Assembly (NCBI GenBank): GCA_023435855.1
Contig: JAEZLG010000025.1
Span: 1-13,445 of the forward strand
Source: Bacillota bacterium
GTDB taxonomy: Bacteria; Bacillota; Clostridia; Christensenellales; CAG-138
Direction: 5' to 3'
DNA length: 13,445 nt
Shown: positions 4,388-12,941 of the stretch, in pieces
Layout of the letters: every line of letters starts with the position of its first letter
Position numbering within the stretch: the first letter of the stretch is position 1
Made by a program: the position numbers and the translations under genes
Notes under the pieces: model-generated
The model's input: only the letters and a program-made list of their open reading frames with translations
Told to the model about the DNA's origin: nothing
Databases searched by the model: none

Positions 4388-5104
4388 ATGTTTGTTTTAT
4401 TCGCCAGAGCCATAATCTTATATCTGCTGGTATTTACCGTTATCCGCCTTACCGGAAAGCGCCAAATAAGCGACTTGCAACCTTATGACCTTATCATGAC
4501 GCTTTTGATTGCGGACTTGGCCTCTGAGCCCGCTTCCAACACGGGGATACCGCTTATGTACGGCATCGTCCCCATCATAGCGCTTTTTCTTTTGCAGCAG
4601 GTCATATCCATGCTTTCGCTCAAAAGCAATAAAATGCGTGCGGTTCTGTGCGGTACGCCGCTTATCGTGATAAGCCGCGGCATTGTGCAGGAGCAAGTAC
4701 TCCGCGACGCGCGCTATACCCTTGGTGATCTATTTGAGCAGCTTCGCTCAAAAAATGCATTCGAGCTATCATGTGTTGAATACGCAATTTTGGAGACAAA
4801 CGGGGATTTAAGCATACTTTTGAAGGGTCCTGCGAGAAGCCCGACCTTACAGGATTTGCAGCTTCCCTCCCCTTCCGCGTCTTTGCCTTCAATTTTAATA
4901 CAAGACGGAACCATACTTCCCGACGCACTCATGCTTATCGGTCGCGACGAACCATGGCTGATGCGCCAATTAGCACGCATCGATGTAAAAACCCCCAAAC
5001 AGGTTTTTATTGCGCTTCTTAATGAGGATGGCACGCTGCACGCACAGCTCAAGGCACGTGAAGGCAGTCTAGTGCGCTTCGTATCTACAAAGGATTCTAT
5101 ATGA
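4388..5104 (+). CDS. DUF421 / YetF-family membrane protein
   Basis: A 238-residue protein. The N-terminus has three membrane segments (about 4-20, 33-45, 56-75) enclosing the family hallmark IRLTGKRQISDLQPYDLIMTL (19-39) and ADLASEPASN (42-51). The soluble remainder has the YetF C-terminal pattern (LKSNKMRAVLCGTPLIVISRG, then RYTLGDLFEQLRSKNAFELSCVEYAILETNG). Reported DUF421 proteins include members of spoVA-linked mobile operons that affect spore heat resistance; the biochemical role of the family is not settled. The start follows TGAGGAGG (4372-4379) at eight bases. The stop overlaps the next ATG in an ATGA, so the pair is translationally coupled. No firm promoter was seen in the 217-bp upstream gap; TTGACA at 4313-4318 lacks a good -10, and TGCTATAAG (4301-4309) could be an extended -10. 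Confidence 0.9.
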   Translation: MFVLFARAIILYLLVFTVIRLTGKRQISDLQPYDLIMTLLIADLASEPASNTGIPLMYGIVPIIALFLLQQVISMLSLKSNKMRAVLCGTPLIVISRGIVQEQVLRDARYTLGDLFEQLRSKNAFELSCVEYAILETNGDLSILLKGPARSPTLQDLQLPSPSASLPSILIQDGTILPDALMLIGRDEPWLMRQLARIDVKTPKQVFIALLNEDGTLHAQLKAREGSLVRFVSTKDSI

Positions 5105-5505
5105 CACAATCACGAAAATTTCGCATAGCCAACAATATCGCACTTATCTTCTCCTGCGTGTTCCTTTTGGGCGTCTTCCTATTCTCCCATTTTTACGCAA
5201 ACGCACTTAACAAGGATATCTCACATTACGTGGAACAAGCTGAGATACAAGTGCATGCTGAAAACTGGGAGCAGGTGCGCCAAAACGTAGACTTTATAGA
5301 GCAGAGGTTTCTCCCCGCTGGCAATGTATTAAAGCTTTTTTATGATCACGAGGACGTGGACACGCTTGATACAGAGATAAGCACTGCCAAACAACTTGCA
5401 AGGGCGGAAGAAAAAGCTGAGATTTTCCTATCCTTAGAAAACATTAAGAGCATTGCTGCCTACCTTGCGGGTATTGAGACGTTTAGCATACCGAACATAT
5501 TTTGA
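5101..5505 (+). CDS. DUF4363-like single-pass membrane protein
   Basis: A 134-residue protein with a short basic N-terminus (MTQSRKFR), one hydrophobic segment (about residues 11-32) and an outward-facing, mostly helical, charged domain. That layout, and its position directly after a DUF421 gene, match the DUF4363 family commonly found in this pair in Clostridia. The ATG overlaps the DUF421 stop (ATGA), and AAAGGA (5089-5094) lies six bases upstream inside the preceding gene. The partner relation suggests a membrane complex; function is unknown. Family assignment rests on context and layout more than on a strict motif. Confidence 0.75.
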   Translation: MTQSRKFRIANNIALIFSCVFLLGVFLFSHFYANALNKDISHYVEQAEIQVHAENWEQVRQNVDFIEQRFLPAGNVLKLFYDHEDVDTLDTEISTAKQLARAEEKAEIFLSLENIKSIAAYLAGIETFSIPNIF

Positions 5506-5517
5506 CAACAAATACAT

Positions 5518-5552
5518 AGAAGGGGCTGAAAACTGCGTTTTCAGACCCTTCT
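5518..5552. terminator. Shared terminator between the convergent DUF4363 gene and valS
   Basis: AGAAGGG-G-CTGAAAAC (5518-5533) pairs with GTTTTCAG-A-CCCTTCT (5537-5552) around a TGC loop, 15 bp with one mismatch. It lies between two convergent stop codons. The plus-strand tail is GTTTCGTT and the minus-strand tail ATGTATTTG, so it may serve both directions, though neither T tract is strong. Confidence 0.8.
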
Positions 5553-5566
5553 GTTTCGTTAAATCC

Positions 5567-8206
5567 TTACTTCTTCAATTCATCGAGCCTTGCCATAAGC
5601 TTACTTCTCATATCCTTAGCGTTCTCAAGCTTGCCGCGTTCTTCGTCGATTACGCGCTGCGGAGCTTTGGCGGTAAAGCCAATGTTATTGAGCTTACCCT
5701 CAGCCCTTAAAATATCGCTCTCCACGCGCTCAATCTCTTTTTTAACGCGTTCAATCTCCTTATCGAGGTCCACAAGCTCTTCGAGCGGGATGAAAGCTTC
5801 CGCCAAGGAGCACACCGCTGAAACGGCGTTTTTATCGATCCCGGTTTTATCAAGCTGCACTTTAACGCTGTTTGCTCCCGCAAGCTTCATCAAATACACG
5901 CTAGCCTCCTCACACGCGGTGCGGTCAGCCTCCTTTGCAACCAGCGTCAGCGCAATGCGTTTTGCGGGCGGCACGTTCATTTCCGCGCGTATATTGCGAA
6001 TGGAGCGAATAAGCTCCGTCACGCCTTCCATGGTGTCAGCCGCCTCTAAAAACTCCCATTGCGGATTATAGCGCGGAAAGTCTGCAAGCATAATGGTTTC
6101 AGCGTTGCCCGGGAGGTTCAAATAGATCTCCTCGGTGATAAACGGCATAAACGGATGCAAAAGCTTGAGCGAATCGCGAAGTACCCTCACGAGAATTGCA
6201 CGGACGTTTTTCTTATCCGCCTCATCCGTTCCGTATAGGCGCGGCTTAGCCATTTCGATATACCAGTCGCAAAACTCGCCCCAAATAAAGTCGTACACCT
6301 TCTGCACAGCAAGGTTAAGATCGAAGGAATCGAGATGTTCAGTGACCTCCTTCACGACAGCGTTGAGTCGGTGCAATATCCATTTATCGGCCATGTCGAG
6401 CCTACTTAGTTCAATCTCACCCGTCAGCTCGTCGTCTATGTTCATGAGCACAAAGCGCGCGGCGTTGTACACCTTGTTGCAGAAGTTGCGCGCGGCTTCC
6501 ACCTTTTTGATTTGGAAGCGCATATCGTTGCCCGCCGAGGTCCCTGTAAGGAGGCTGAAGCGCAGTGAATCCGCACCGTAATCGGCGATAATGCCCAAAG
6601 GATCCACGCCGTTGCCGAGGGATTTAGACATCTTGCGGCCCTGATCGTCACGCATAATGCCGTGGATATATACAGTGTCAAAGGGCTTTTCCCCCATGGC
6701 TTCCATGCCGAACACGAGCATGCGCGCCACCCAGAAGAATATGATCTCATATCCCGTAACAAGCGTGTTCGTAGGGTAGAAATACTTCAGTTCCTCCGTG
6801 TTGTCCGGCCAGCCGAGTGTCGAGAACGGCCAGAGACCCGAGCTGAACCAAGTATCAAGCACATCCTCTTCCTGTCTTAATGCAGCAGCACCGCATTTGG
6901 GGCAAGCTTGCGGTGCGGTTTCTTGCACGATAATCTCACCGCATGCGTCGCAGTAATAAGCGGGTATCCGGTGGCCCCACCAAAGTTGACGGGAAATGCA
7001 CCAGTCCTTGATGTTATCCATGAAGCTGAAGTACGTTTTATCGAAGCGCTCGGGCACAAATTTAACGGCGCCGCTCCTGATAAGGTCGTTGGCGGGCTTG
7101 GCGAGCGGCTTCATATCTACAAACCATTGCTCCGAGGTAAGCGGTTCCACGGTGTGGTGACAGCGGTAACAGGTACCTACGTTATGCGCGTAGGGCTCAA
7201 TTTTAACGAGCGCCTCCGCTTTTTTAAGGTCCTCCACAAACACCTTACGGCATTCGAAGCGGTCGAGGCCCCGGTACGCGCCGCCGTTTTCATTGATATG
7301 CCCGTCGTCTGTGAAAACGCGGATAGACGGAAGCCCGGTACGCACACCCACTTCAAAGTCGTTTGGATCGTGTGCGGGTGTAATCTTCACGGCACCGGTT
7401 CCAAAATCCATCTCCACATATTCATCCGCTACTATGGGTATCTCGCGGCCTATTACGGGCACGATAACGGTCTTGCCGACGATATCCTTGTACCGCTCGT
7501 CGTTTGGGTTCACCGCAATGCCCGTATCGCCCAAAATGGTCTCAGGGCGCGTGGTGGCGCAGGTGATGGAATAGCTCTTATCGGGTGCGTCGTAACGCAC
7601 ATGCCAGAGATGGCTATGCTGTTCTTCGTACTCCACCTCGGCGTCTGAAAGCGCGGTTTTGCAGTCCGGACACCAGTTGATGATGCGGTCACCACGGTAG
7701 ATGAGCCCTTTGTTATAAAGATGCACAAACATCTTGATCACGGCGCGGTTGCAGCCTTCATCCATCGTGAAGCGCTCCCGCTCCCAATCGCAAGAAGCGC
7801 CGAGTTTTTTCAATTGCGAAACGATGGTCCCGCCGTATTCACGTTTCCATTCCCATGCGCGCTCCAAGAATTTTTCGCGACCCAAGCTTCGCTTATCAAT
7901 ACCTTCCTTTGCCATCTGCTCCACGATTTTTACCTCAGTTGCAATGGAAGCATGGTCGGTTCCCGGAAGCCAAAGCGTTTCAAAGCCGCTCATGCGCTTG
8001 TAGCGTATAAGCACATCCTGTAAGGTTTCATCCACCGCATGGCCCATGTGAAGCCTGCCTGTAATATTGGGCGGCGGTATCACAATGCAATAAGGCTCCT
8101 TATCGGGGTTGGGCTTTGCGTGAAAGTACCCCGCATTCTCCCATTTCTCATACAGCCTCGGCTCCACATCGCTGTGGTCGTAGGCCTTGGGCATTTCCTT
8201 TGCCAT
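5567..8206 (-). CDS. valS: Valine-tRNA ligase (ValRS)
   Basis: An 879-residue class I aminoacyl-tRNA synthetase that charges tRNA-Val in the cytoplasm. The HIGH motif is present as HMGH (53-56) after PPPNITGRL. The CP1 editing domain that hydrolyses mischarged Thr-tRNA-Val spans about 195-345, with TTRPETILGDTGIAV and GTGAVKITPAHDPNDFEVG. Two zinc-type cysteine sets are seen: C179/C182 with C346/C349, and C419/C422 with C435/C438. The KMSKS motif is intact (525-529, GRKMSKSLGNGVDP). An anticodon-binding helical domain follows, and the C-terminal coiled-coil arm (about 810-879) is rich in Lys and Glu heptads. Length is normal for bacterial ValRS. The start has AAGGAGG just upstream. Expression is controlled by a T-box leader. 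Confidence 0.98.
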   Translation of the reverse strand: MAKEMPKAYDHSDVEPRLYEKWENAGYFHAKPNPDKEPYCIVIPPPNITGRLHMGHAVDETLQDVLIRYKRMSGFETLWLPGTDHASIATEVKIVEQMAKEGIDKRSLGREKFLERAWEWKREYGGTIVSQLKKLGASCDWERERFTMDEGCNRAVIKMFVHLYNKGLIYRGDRIINWCPDCKTALSDAEVEYEEQHSHLWHVRYDAPDKSYSITCATTRPETILGDTGIAVNPNDERYKDIVGKTVIVPVIGREIPIVADEYVEMDFGTGAVKITPAHDPNDFEVGVRTGLPSIRVFTDDGHINENGGAYRGLDRFECRKVFVEDLKKAEALVKIEPYAHNVGTCYRCHHTVEPLTSEQWFVDMKPLAKPANDLIRSGAVKFVPERFDKTYFSFMDNIKDWCISRQLWWGHRIPAYYCDACGEIIVQETAPQACPKCGAAALRQEEDVLDTWFSSGLWPFSTLGWPDNTEELKYFYPTNTLVTGYEIIFFWVARMLVFGMEAMGEKPFDTVYIHGIMRDDQGRKMSKSLGNGVDPLGIIADYGADSLRFSLLTGTSAGNDMRFQIKKVEAARNFCNKVYNAARFVLMNIDDELTGEIELSRLDMADKWILHRLNAVVKEVTEHLDSFDLNLAVQKVYDFIWGEFCDWYIEMAKPRLYGTDEADKKNVRAILVRVLRDSLKLLHPFMPFITEEIYLNLPGNAETIMLADFPRYNPQWEFLEAADTMEGVTELIRSIRNIRAEMNVPPAKRIALTLVAKEADRTACEEASVYLMKLAGANSVKVQLDKTGIDKNAVSAVCSLAEAFIPLEELVDLDKEIERVKKEIERVESDILRAEGKLNNIGFTAKAPQRVIDEERGKLENAKDMRSKLMARLDELKK

Positions 8207-8237
8207 AATAAACCTCCTTCATTGTAGCGCGAACAAA

Positions 8238-8274
8238 TAAAAAAGCCTTCTCATCCTCAAAGGACGAGAAAGCT
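8238..8274 (-). terminator. T-box attenuator terminator
   Basis: On the minus strand AGCTTTCTCGTCC (8262-8274) pairs with GGATGAGAAGGCT (8244-8256) around a 5-base loop, followed by a run of T. It directly follows the T-box sequence, which would pair in the alternative antiterminator. Confidence 0.92.
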
Positions 8275-8481
8275 CGCGGTACCACCTTTGTTAAGCGGAA
8301 ATACCCGCTTCACTCAAACGCCTTAACGCGGCGCGTACGTTTAAGCTTACCGGGCGAGTTTACGAATAACCCACGCCCTAATTCGGCTCAAAGGCTCAAA
8401 AGCGACCTTCTGCGTTCCCTGCCGACAGCCCTTTCAGCCGATGAAGCCGTCTCTCTACTGCGGGGGTTGCGCATACTCCTC
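8238..8481 (-). promoter_or_regulatory. T-box leader (tRNA-Val responsive) of valS
   Basis: On the minus strand Stem I begins near AGAGGAGTATGCGC (8468-8481), followed by AGTAGAGAGAC. The likely specifier codon is GTC (Val), read on the minus strand at 8404-8406 within GCAGAAGGTCGC and followed by a purine as is usual. The conserved T-box AAGGTGGTACCGCG occupies 8275-8288. It is followed by the competing terminator. Uncharged tRNA-Val would stabilise the antiterminator and allow valS transcription. The T-box core is certain; the specifier position is read by eye and less so. Confidence 0.93.
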
Positions 8482-8492
8482 TTTTTCAATGC

Positions 8493-8520
8493 CTTATATA
8501 ATTACACTTTAGTTTACAAA
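8493..8520 (-). promoter_or_regulatory. Probable valS promoter
   Basis: The minus strand reads TTTGTA (8515-8520), 16 bp, TATAAG (8493-8498), about 12 bp upstream of T-box Stem I. The -35 is weak and overlaps the T tract of the upstream gene's terminator. Confidence 0.5.
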
Positions 8521-8551
8521 AAAGCGCCGAAGTTGTCAACAATTTCGGCGC
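8518..8551 (-). terminator. Intrinsic terminator of the DUF4870-type gene
   Basis: On the minus strand GCGCCGAA (8544-8551) pairs with TTCGGCGC (8524-8531), with a possible inner TTG/CAA extension, followed by six T (8518-8523). It lies 14 bp after the stop codon. Confidence 0.9.
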
Positions 8552-8565
8552 AGGCGAACGATATA

Positions 8566-8892
8566 TTAATTGAGTATCTTGATGGAGCCAAAAATAGGAG
8601 CTTCCTTGGCTTCACCGTTCGCAGCGGCTATGATGTTCATAATGATAAATATGATAAGCGCGATATTAAACCCAACATAGGCTATCTGTCCTAAAATTGG
8701 GATGATGTTGACGAACGGAAGTACAATGCTCGCGATTAAAAACAGCAACCCCTGATTGGCATAGAATTTCGCAAAGGGAGAATCCTGCGCGGAAACGAGT
8801 GGCAGCCAGAACAGAATAGGAATATTCGCAACTGCGGCAATATTCTTGTTCTTTTGAATATCCTCCGCGTCATAAACAATTTTCTCAGCCAT
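8566..8892 (-). CDS. DUF4870/Tic20-like small membrane protein
   Basis: A 108-residue protein with a charged N-terminus (MAEKIVYDAEDIQKNKN) and three hydrophobic stretches (about 18-33, 47-66 and 70-91). The family pattern is visible: PFAKFYANQGLLFLI (39-53) resembles the usual F-x-x-x-Q-x-L motif, and the end GEAKEAPIFGSIKIL (93-107) matches the typical GE...P..G.I.IL tail. Function is not known. The start is the ATG at 8892, preceded by GGAGGT; the frame is open 35 codons further, but that stretch lacks a ribosome-binding site and crosses an AT-rich promoter-like region (TATAAT on the minus strand at 8933-8938, without a good -35). The gene is monocistronic and closed by a strong terminator before valS. 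Confidence 0.82.
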   Translation of the reverse strand: MAEKIVYDAEDIQKNKNIAAVANIPILFWLPLVSAQDSPFAKFYANQGLLFLIASIVLPFVNIIPILGQIAYVGFNIALIIFIIMNIIAAANGEAKEAPIFGSIKILN

Positions 8893-9127
8893 TGACTTTA
8901 CCTCCGTCCAATATATATATGTGTATTTTACTATTATATAGTATAGCTTACTTCCCAAGCGAATTCCATGTAAGCTTTGCAAAGGAATTGGAAACATTAC
9001 GTAAAGTCTAAAAAATGTATACCAACAGGAATAGTCTGCCCGCTTTGAAAAACGACTAACCGTTTGGTGCTGTACAGCTGTAAATCCGCTCCCTACGCTT
9101 TTCTATACCTTAGAGCTGCACAAAAGC
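8893..9127. other. Intergenic region with no supported gene
   Basis: AT-rich spacer between the DUF4870-type gene and the terminator of the ABC operon. It must hold the DUF4870 promoter. A 37-codon minus-strand open stretch (about 9003-9113) lacks any start codon and was not called. Confidence 0.5.
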
Positions 9128-9157
9128 GCTCGTGAAAGGTTATAACCTTTCACGAGC
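9124..9157 (-). terminator. Terminator of the ABC exporter operon
   Basis: A perfect 30-bp palindrome, 9128-9157, with arms GCTCGTGAAAGGTTA and TAACCTTTCACGAGC. On the minus strand it is followed by GCTTTTG. It lies 20 bp beyond the stop of the second ABC gene. Confidence 0.85.
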
Positions 9158-9177
9158 ACTCCGTTGCTTTTCTTATC

Positions 9178-11010
9178 TTACCTCAATATTACATCTGAGG
9201 CTTCTTCCTTGAACTGCGTTGTGTATAGGTCGTAGTAACGCCCCCTCAGCTTAATGAGCTGCTTATGTGTACCCATCTCCGCTACTTTGCCACCGTCAAT
9301 TACTAGGATGCGATCGGCATTGCGGATGGTGGAAAGCCTGTGCGCCACGAAGAAGCTCGTGCGATCCTTCAAAACGCGCGTGATGGCGGTTTGAATAAGC
9401 TGCTCGGTTTCCGTGTCTATGGAGCTTGTGGCCTCGTCAAGCACGAAAATCTTGGGGTTAGCTAAGATTACGCGGGCAAATGAAATCAGCTGCTTTTCGC
9501 CGGTTGACAATCTCGCGCCGCCCTCACCCACCTCGGTATCATAGCCGTTTTCCAAGCGGAGTATGAAATCCTCCGCACTCACCATGCGTGCTGCGGCACG
9601 GACATCCTCATCGGAGGCGTCCTTTCTGCCATAGCAGATGTTCTCACGGATGGTACCCGAGAATAGATGCGGTGTCTGCAGCACATACCCAAGCCTATCC
9701 TGCAGCCAAAGCTGGCTGCGCTCTTTATAGTCCCTTTTATCCACCAAGATGCGTCCTTGTGTGGGCTCGTAAAAGCGGCACACGAGGTTCACGATGGTGC
9801 TCTTGCCGGAACCGGTCTCGCCAACGAGTGCGATGGTCTCGCCAGCGCGCACTTTTAGGCTGAAATCATCGAGCACTGTTTCGCCCTCCTTATAGGAAAA
9901 CGACACATGTTCAAACTCGATATCACCCTTGAGCTCCTCCCAGTTTTCACGCTTGGGATGGAAGTTGTCACCATACTTGGCGATGACCTCGTCGCTGTCC
10001 ATAATCTCGCAGGGCGTGTCGATGAGTGTTATAACGCGCTCCGCGCTCGCCTGCGCGCTTTGCATTTCCGCAAGTATACCCGCTAGCTGCTGGATGGGCT
10101 CAAAGAAGTTCATCGTATAGGAGATGAACGCACTGAGCGTACCAAATGTCAGCCCCATGAACATCACCTCGAAGCCGCCGCGCTCGAGCGCGAGTCCGGT
10201 GCCGATCGAGCCTAAGAACATCACGATCGGCATGAAGATGGCGCTTAAGGTAACCGCTTTGATGGAAGCGTGCCGCATCTCGCCCGTGAGGGCTACGAAC
10301 TCGCCTGTGTTCGCCTGCTCGCGAACAAGGGTTTTGCTGGTCATGGCACCCATGATGCCCTCGTTAAACGAGCCGGTGATGCGCGAATTGGTTTTACGCA
10401 CCACGCGCTGGTATTTGAGGATGAGCCGCTGGAATACGATGGAGATCACGATGAGCGGCGGTATTACCACGAGAACCAGCAGTGCCAGCTTGAAGTTTAA
10501 AATGAACAGCGTAATCATAACGCCTATCACATAAGTGACCGCCCAAAATACGTCCACCACGCTCCACGCTATCATTTCGCTGAGCGTTGATATATCGCTC
10601 ACCATGCGTGCCATGAGATAGCCCACTGCCGTCTTATCGTAGAAGGAGAACGACAACTCCTGAAGCTTCTTGAACGCCTGCTGACGGATGTCGAATGCAA
10701 CGTTCATCTCAAGCTTGCCCGCATAGCGGATAAAGCCCGTGATGCATAACGTCTGAGATACAAGTAACGTCATGTACACAATCGCAAACGGTACGATCCC
10801 TTCAAGCGTATTCTTTTCCACGAAATTGTCGATGGCATAGCGGCTCATGAGCGGATACGCTATGTCCACAAGCGACACGACTAACAGCGTTAAGACAAGC
10901 TTTGTAAATACGCCCTTATAGTGTAGGGCATACTTGAAAAGCCGCTTCCAAATACCGACGTCTATCTTTTTACTGTATTGGTCAAAATCCTGCTCCTGTA
11001 AGGTGCTCAT
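9178..11010 (-). CDS. Heterodimeric ABC exporter, subunit with canonical catalytic Glu (LmrD/BmrD/TM288-like)
   Basis: A 610-residue half-transporter: a six-helix exporter membrane domain (about 30-325) fused to an ATPase domain. The ATPase shows Walker A GETGSGKS (397-404), Walker B IFVLDE (521-526) with the catalytic Glu E526, and switch His H557. The ABC signature is non-canonical, LSTGE (501-505) instead of LSGGQ. Together with its partner this gives one intact and one degenerate ATP site, the hallmark of heterodimeric multidrug-type exporters. The substrate cannot be read from sequence; drugs, lipids or peptides are possible. The start ATG overlaps the stop of the upstream subunit gene (ATGA), indicating translational coupling and equal production. 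It ends at a strong terminator. Confidence 0.92.
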   Translation of the reverse strand: MSTLQEQDFDQYSKKIDVGIWKRLFKYALHYKGVFTKLVLTLLVVSLVDIAYPLMSRYAIDNFVEKNTLEGIVPFAIVYMTLLVSQTLCITGFIRYAGKLEMNVAFDIRQQAFKKLQELSFSFYDKTAVGYLMARMVSDISTLSEMIAWSVVDVFWAVTYVIGVMITLFILNFKLALLVLVVIPPLIVISIVFQRLILKYQRVVRKTNSRITGSFNEGIMGAMTSKTLVREQANTGEFVALTGEMRHASIKAVTLSAIFMPIVMFLGSIGTGLALERGGFEVMFMGLTFGTLSAFISYTMNFFEPIQQLAGILAEMQSAQASAERVITLIDTPCEIMDSDEVIAKYGDNFHPKRENWEELKGDIEFEHVSFSYKEGETVLDDFSLKVRAGETIALVGETGSGKSTIVNLVCRFYEPTQGRILVDKRDYKERSQLWLQDRLGYVLQTPHLFSGTIRENICYGRKDASDEDVRAAARMVSAEDFILRLENGYDTEVGEGGARLSTGEKQLISFARVILANPKIFVLDEATSSIDTETEQLIQTAITRVLKDRTSFFVAHRLSTIRNADRILVIDGGKVAEMGTHKQLIKLRGRYYDLYTTQFKEEASDVILR

Positions 11011-12851
11011 CGCGCCTCACCGCCTTCCTCCCTGAGTTCGTCCTCAAGCATGTTCTGAATTTCGGCGATACGTCTGTACAGCCCCTCCTCTTTTAGAAGA
11101 GCCTCATGCGTACCCTGCTGCACAAGCTTGCCATGCTCGAGCACAAGTATGTTGTCCGCCTCGCACAGCGTGGTAATACGGTGCGAGATGATAAATGTGG
11201 TGGTACTTTCGCGCCGGTGCCTTAAGGCCGTGCGAATGGCAGCGTCGGTCTCGGTATCGACAGCGCTCATCGAATCGTCGAAGATGATAATGGGCGCTTT
11301 TTGCATGAGCATCCGCGCGATGGCTACGCGCTGTTTCTGGCCGCCCGAAAGCGTTACACCGCGCTCGCCTACCATGGTCTCATAGCCGTTTTCAAACTTC
11401 TCAATCACGTCGTGCACAGCCGCCATGCGTGCGCTCTCATGCACTTCCTCCTCGCTTGAGGCGGGGTCCGCAATGCGAATGTTTTCGAGGATTGTGCGCG
11501 AGTAGAGGAACGGCTCCTGTAAAACGATGCCGATGTTTTTCCTCAAGTGCCCGCTCGCGATATCGTTAATGTTCACACCATCCACCAGTATCTCACCCTT
11601 CGTACAGGTATATAGACGCTGGAGAAGCTGTACGAGGCTCGTTTTGCCGCTTCCGGTGGAACCGAGTATAGCCACCGTCTGCCCGGGCTTCGCTGTAAAG
11701 GAAATATCCTTGAGTCCGTCGTCATAGGTATCGTAGCCGAAGCAAACGTTTTTGAACGCAATCTCGCCTTTGATAGGCGGGGTAAGCGCCGTACCGGGTT
11801 CCTTTTCCGTTTCCTGGTCGAATATCTCACCGAGCCTGCCAAGAGAAACAGTGGCCTTACCAAGATCCGCGAGTACGCGGCCAAGCTGACGCACCGGCCA
11901 GGTGAGCATCGCTGTGAAGGACGAAAAGATCAAAAGCGTGCCGAGCGTCATCCCTTCGGTGACGCAAAAGTAGATGCCCGCGAAAAGCGAAAGCCCGATC
12001 TGCAAATAACCAAACGCATCGGTCGAGCCCCAGTATATCCCCAAAAGCTTTATAAGCTTATAGGTTTTCTCGCGAAAATCCATGTTGATTTCGGTGAATT
12101 TCTCCACCTCGCTGTGTTGCTGCCCAAATGCACGTACCACACGAACACCTGTCAGGTTTTCCTGAATGGTGGCGCTTAACTTCCCTTCCGCCTCGTCCGA
12201 AGCCGTAAAATACTTGCGAACATAACGGAAATAGACGAAAGACACCACGGTCAGAAAAGGCATAAGCACCACCGAAATAGCAGCCATGCGCACATTGAGC
12301 GAAAACATGACAACACAAGCAAGCGTTACCATCACAAGCGTACGAAGTATTTCAAGAAGCTGCTGTGATATGAAACGACGTATCGTTTCTACATCCGATG
12401 TGCAGCGCTGCACGAGATCGCCCGTTGACACATGTTTGTAATAATCATAGGGAACGGACTGCAAGTGCAAGTAAAGCTTGTCACGAAGCGTTTTGGCGAT
12501 ACCTTCGCTCGCAATGGCCGTGTAATAGCGGCGGCCAAAGGTGGCAAGTCCGTTTATGAGTGTGAATAGCACGAGTGTTAAAGCGCAGATGTACAGGTTG
12601 TTTGTTAAATATTCTCTGCCGCCATTGCTTTCCACAAAGTTCATGATGAATGCGGGCAGGTTTGCTTCCTCGCTGCCGATTACATAGTCCACCGTGAAGC
12701 TGACAAGTATCGGACCGCAGTAGGATGCAGCGATGGCCACCACGAGTAATACCGAAGCCAGCACCAATCCCCAGTTGTTGCCCTTCATCATCAGCCTTAC
12801 GACCTTCCAATCGACGGGCTTATTTTCTTGCTTGTTGTTAGAACTTTCCAA
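11007..12851 (-). CDS. Heterodimeric ABC exporter, subunit with degenerate catalytic site (LmrC/BmrC/TM287-like)
   Basis: A 614-residue half-transporter, with membrane helices over about residues 25-325 and the ATPase domain after 365. Walker A is GSTGSGKT (397-404), the signature is canonical LSGGQ (501-505), and the switch His is H557. The catalytic Glu after Walker B is replaced by Asp (IIIFDD, D526). Its Walker motifs therefore form the degenerate ATP site with the LSTGE signature of the partner. The start is a TTG at 12851: GGAGGTGA (12858-12865) lies six bases upstream, the nearest upstream ATG is followed by a stop in its own frame, and the first internal ATG is residue 21. A promoter, a 38-codon leader ORF and a terminator precede it, implying attenuation control. 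BmrCD of B. subtilis, regulated through BmrB, is the closest arrangement I know. Confidence 0.92.
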   Translation of the reverse strand: MESSNNKQENKPVDWKVVRLMMKGNNWGLVLASVLLVVAIAASYCGPILVSFTVDYVIGSEEANLPAFIMNFVESNGGREYLTNNLYICALTLVLFTLINGLATFGRRYYTAIASEGIAKTLRDKLYLHLQSVPYDYYKHVSTGDLVQRCTSDVETIRRFISQQLLEILRTLVMVTLACVVMFSLNVRMAAISVVLMPFLTVVSFVYFRYVRKYFTASDEAEGKLSATIQENLTGVRVVRAFGQQHSEVEKFTEINMDFREKTYKLIKLLGIYWGSTDAFGYLQIGLSLFAGIYFCVTEGMTLGTLLIFSSFTAMLTWPVRQLGRVLADLGKATVSLGRLGEIFDQETEKEPGTALTPPIKGEIAFKNVCFGYDTYDDGLKDISFTAKPGQTVAILGSTGSGKTSLVQLLQRLYTCTKGEILVDGVNINDIASGHLRKNIGIVLQEPFLYSRTILENIRIADPASSEEEVHESARMAAVHDVIEKFENGYETMVGERGVTLSGGQKQRVAIARMLMQKAPIIIFDDSMSAVDTETDAAIRTALRHRRESTTTFIISHRITTLCEADNILVLEHGKLVQQGTHEALLKEEGLYRRIAEIQNMLEDELREEGGEAR

Positions 12852-12881
12852 GTTCGTTCACCTCCAAATTGCCATACAGGA

Positions 12882-12917
12882 TAAAACAAAACGACCATGG
12901 AACGCGTCCATGGTCGT
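12882..12917 (-). terminator. Intrinsic terminator (attenuator) between leader ORF and ABC genes
   Basis: ACGACCATGGA (12891-12901) pairs perfectly with TCCATGGTCGT (12907-12917), 11 bp around a 5-base loop. On the minus strand it is followed by TTTTGTTTTAT. It lies 24 bp beyond the leader stop codon and 16 bp before the ribosome-binding site of the first ABC gene, so transcription must read through it to express the exporter. Confidence 0.85.
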
Positions 12918-12941
12918 CACGAATAACCTCAACAAAGAATG

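Noticed and set aside
6908..7648. Plus-strand open frame of 246 codons
   Set aside because: It lies wholly antisense to valS within its conserved coding region; the codon bias of valS keeps the opposite strand open.
9003..9113. Minus-strand 37-codon open stretch ending VFQSGQTIPVGIHFLDFT
   Set aside because: There is no ATG, GTG or TTG in the open frame and no ribosome-binding site; at most a gene remnant.
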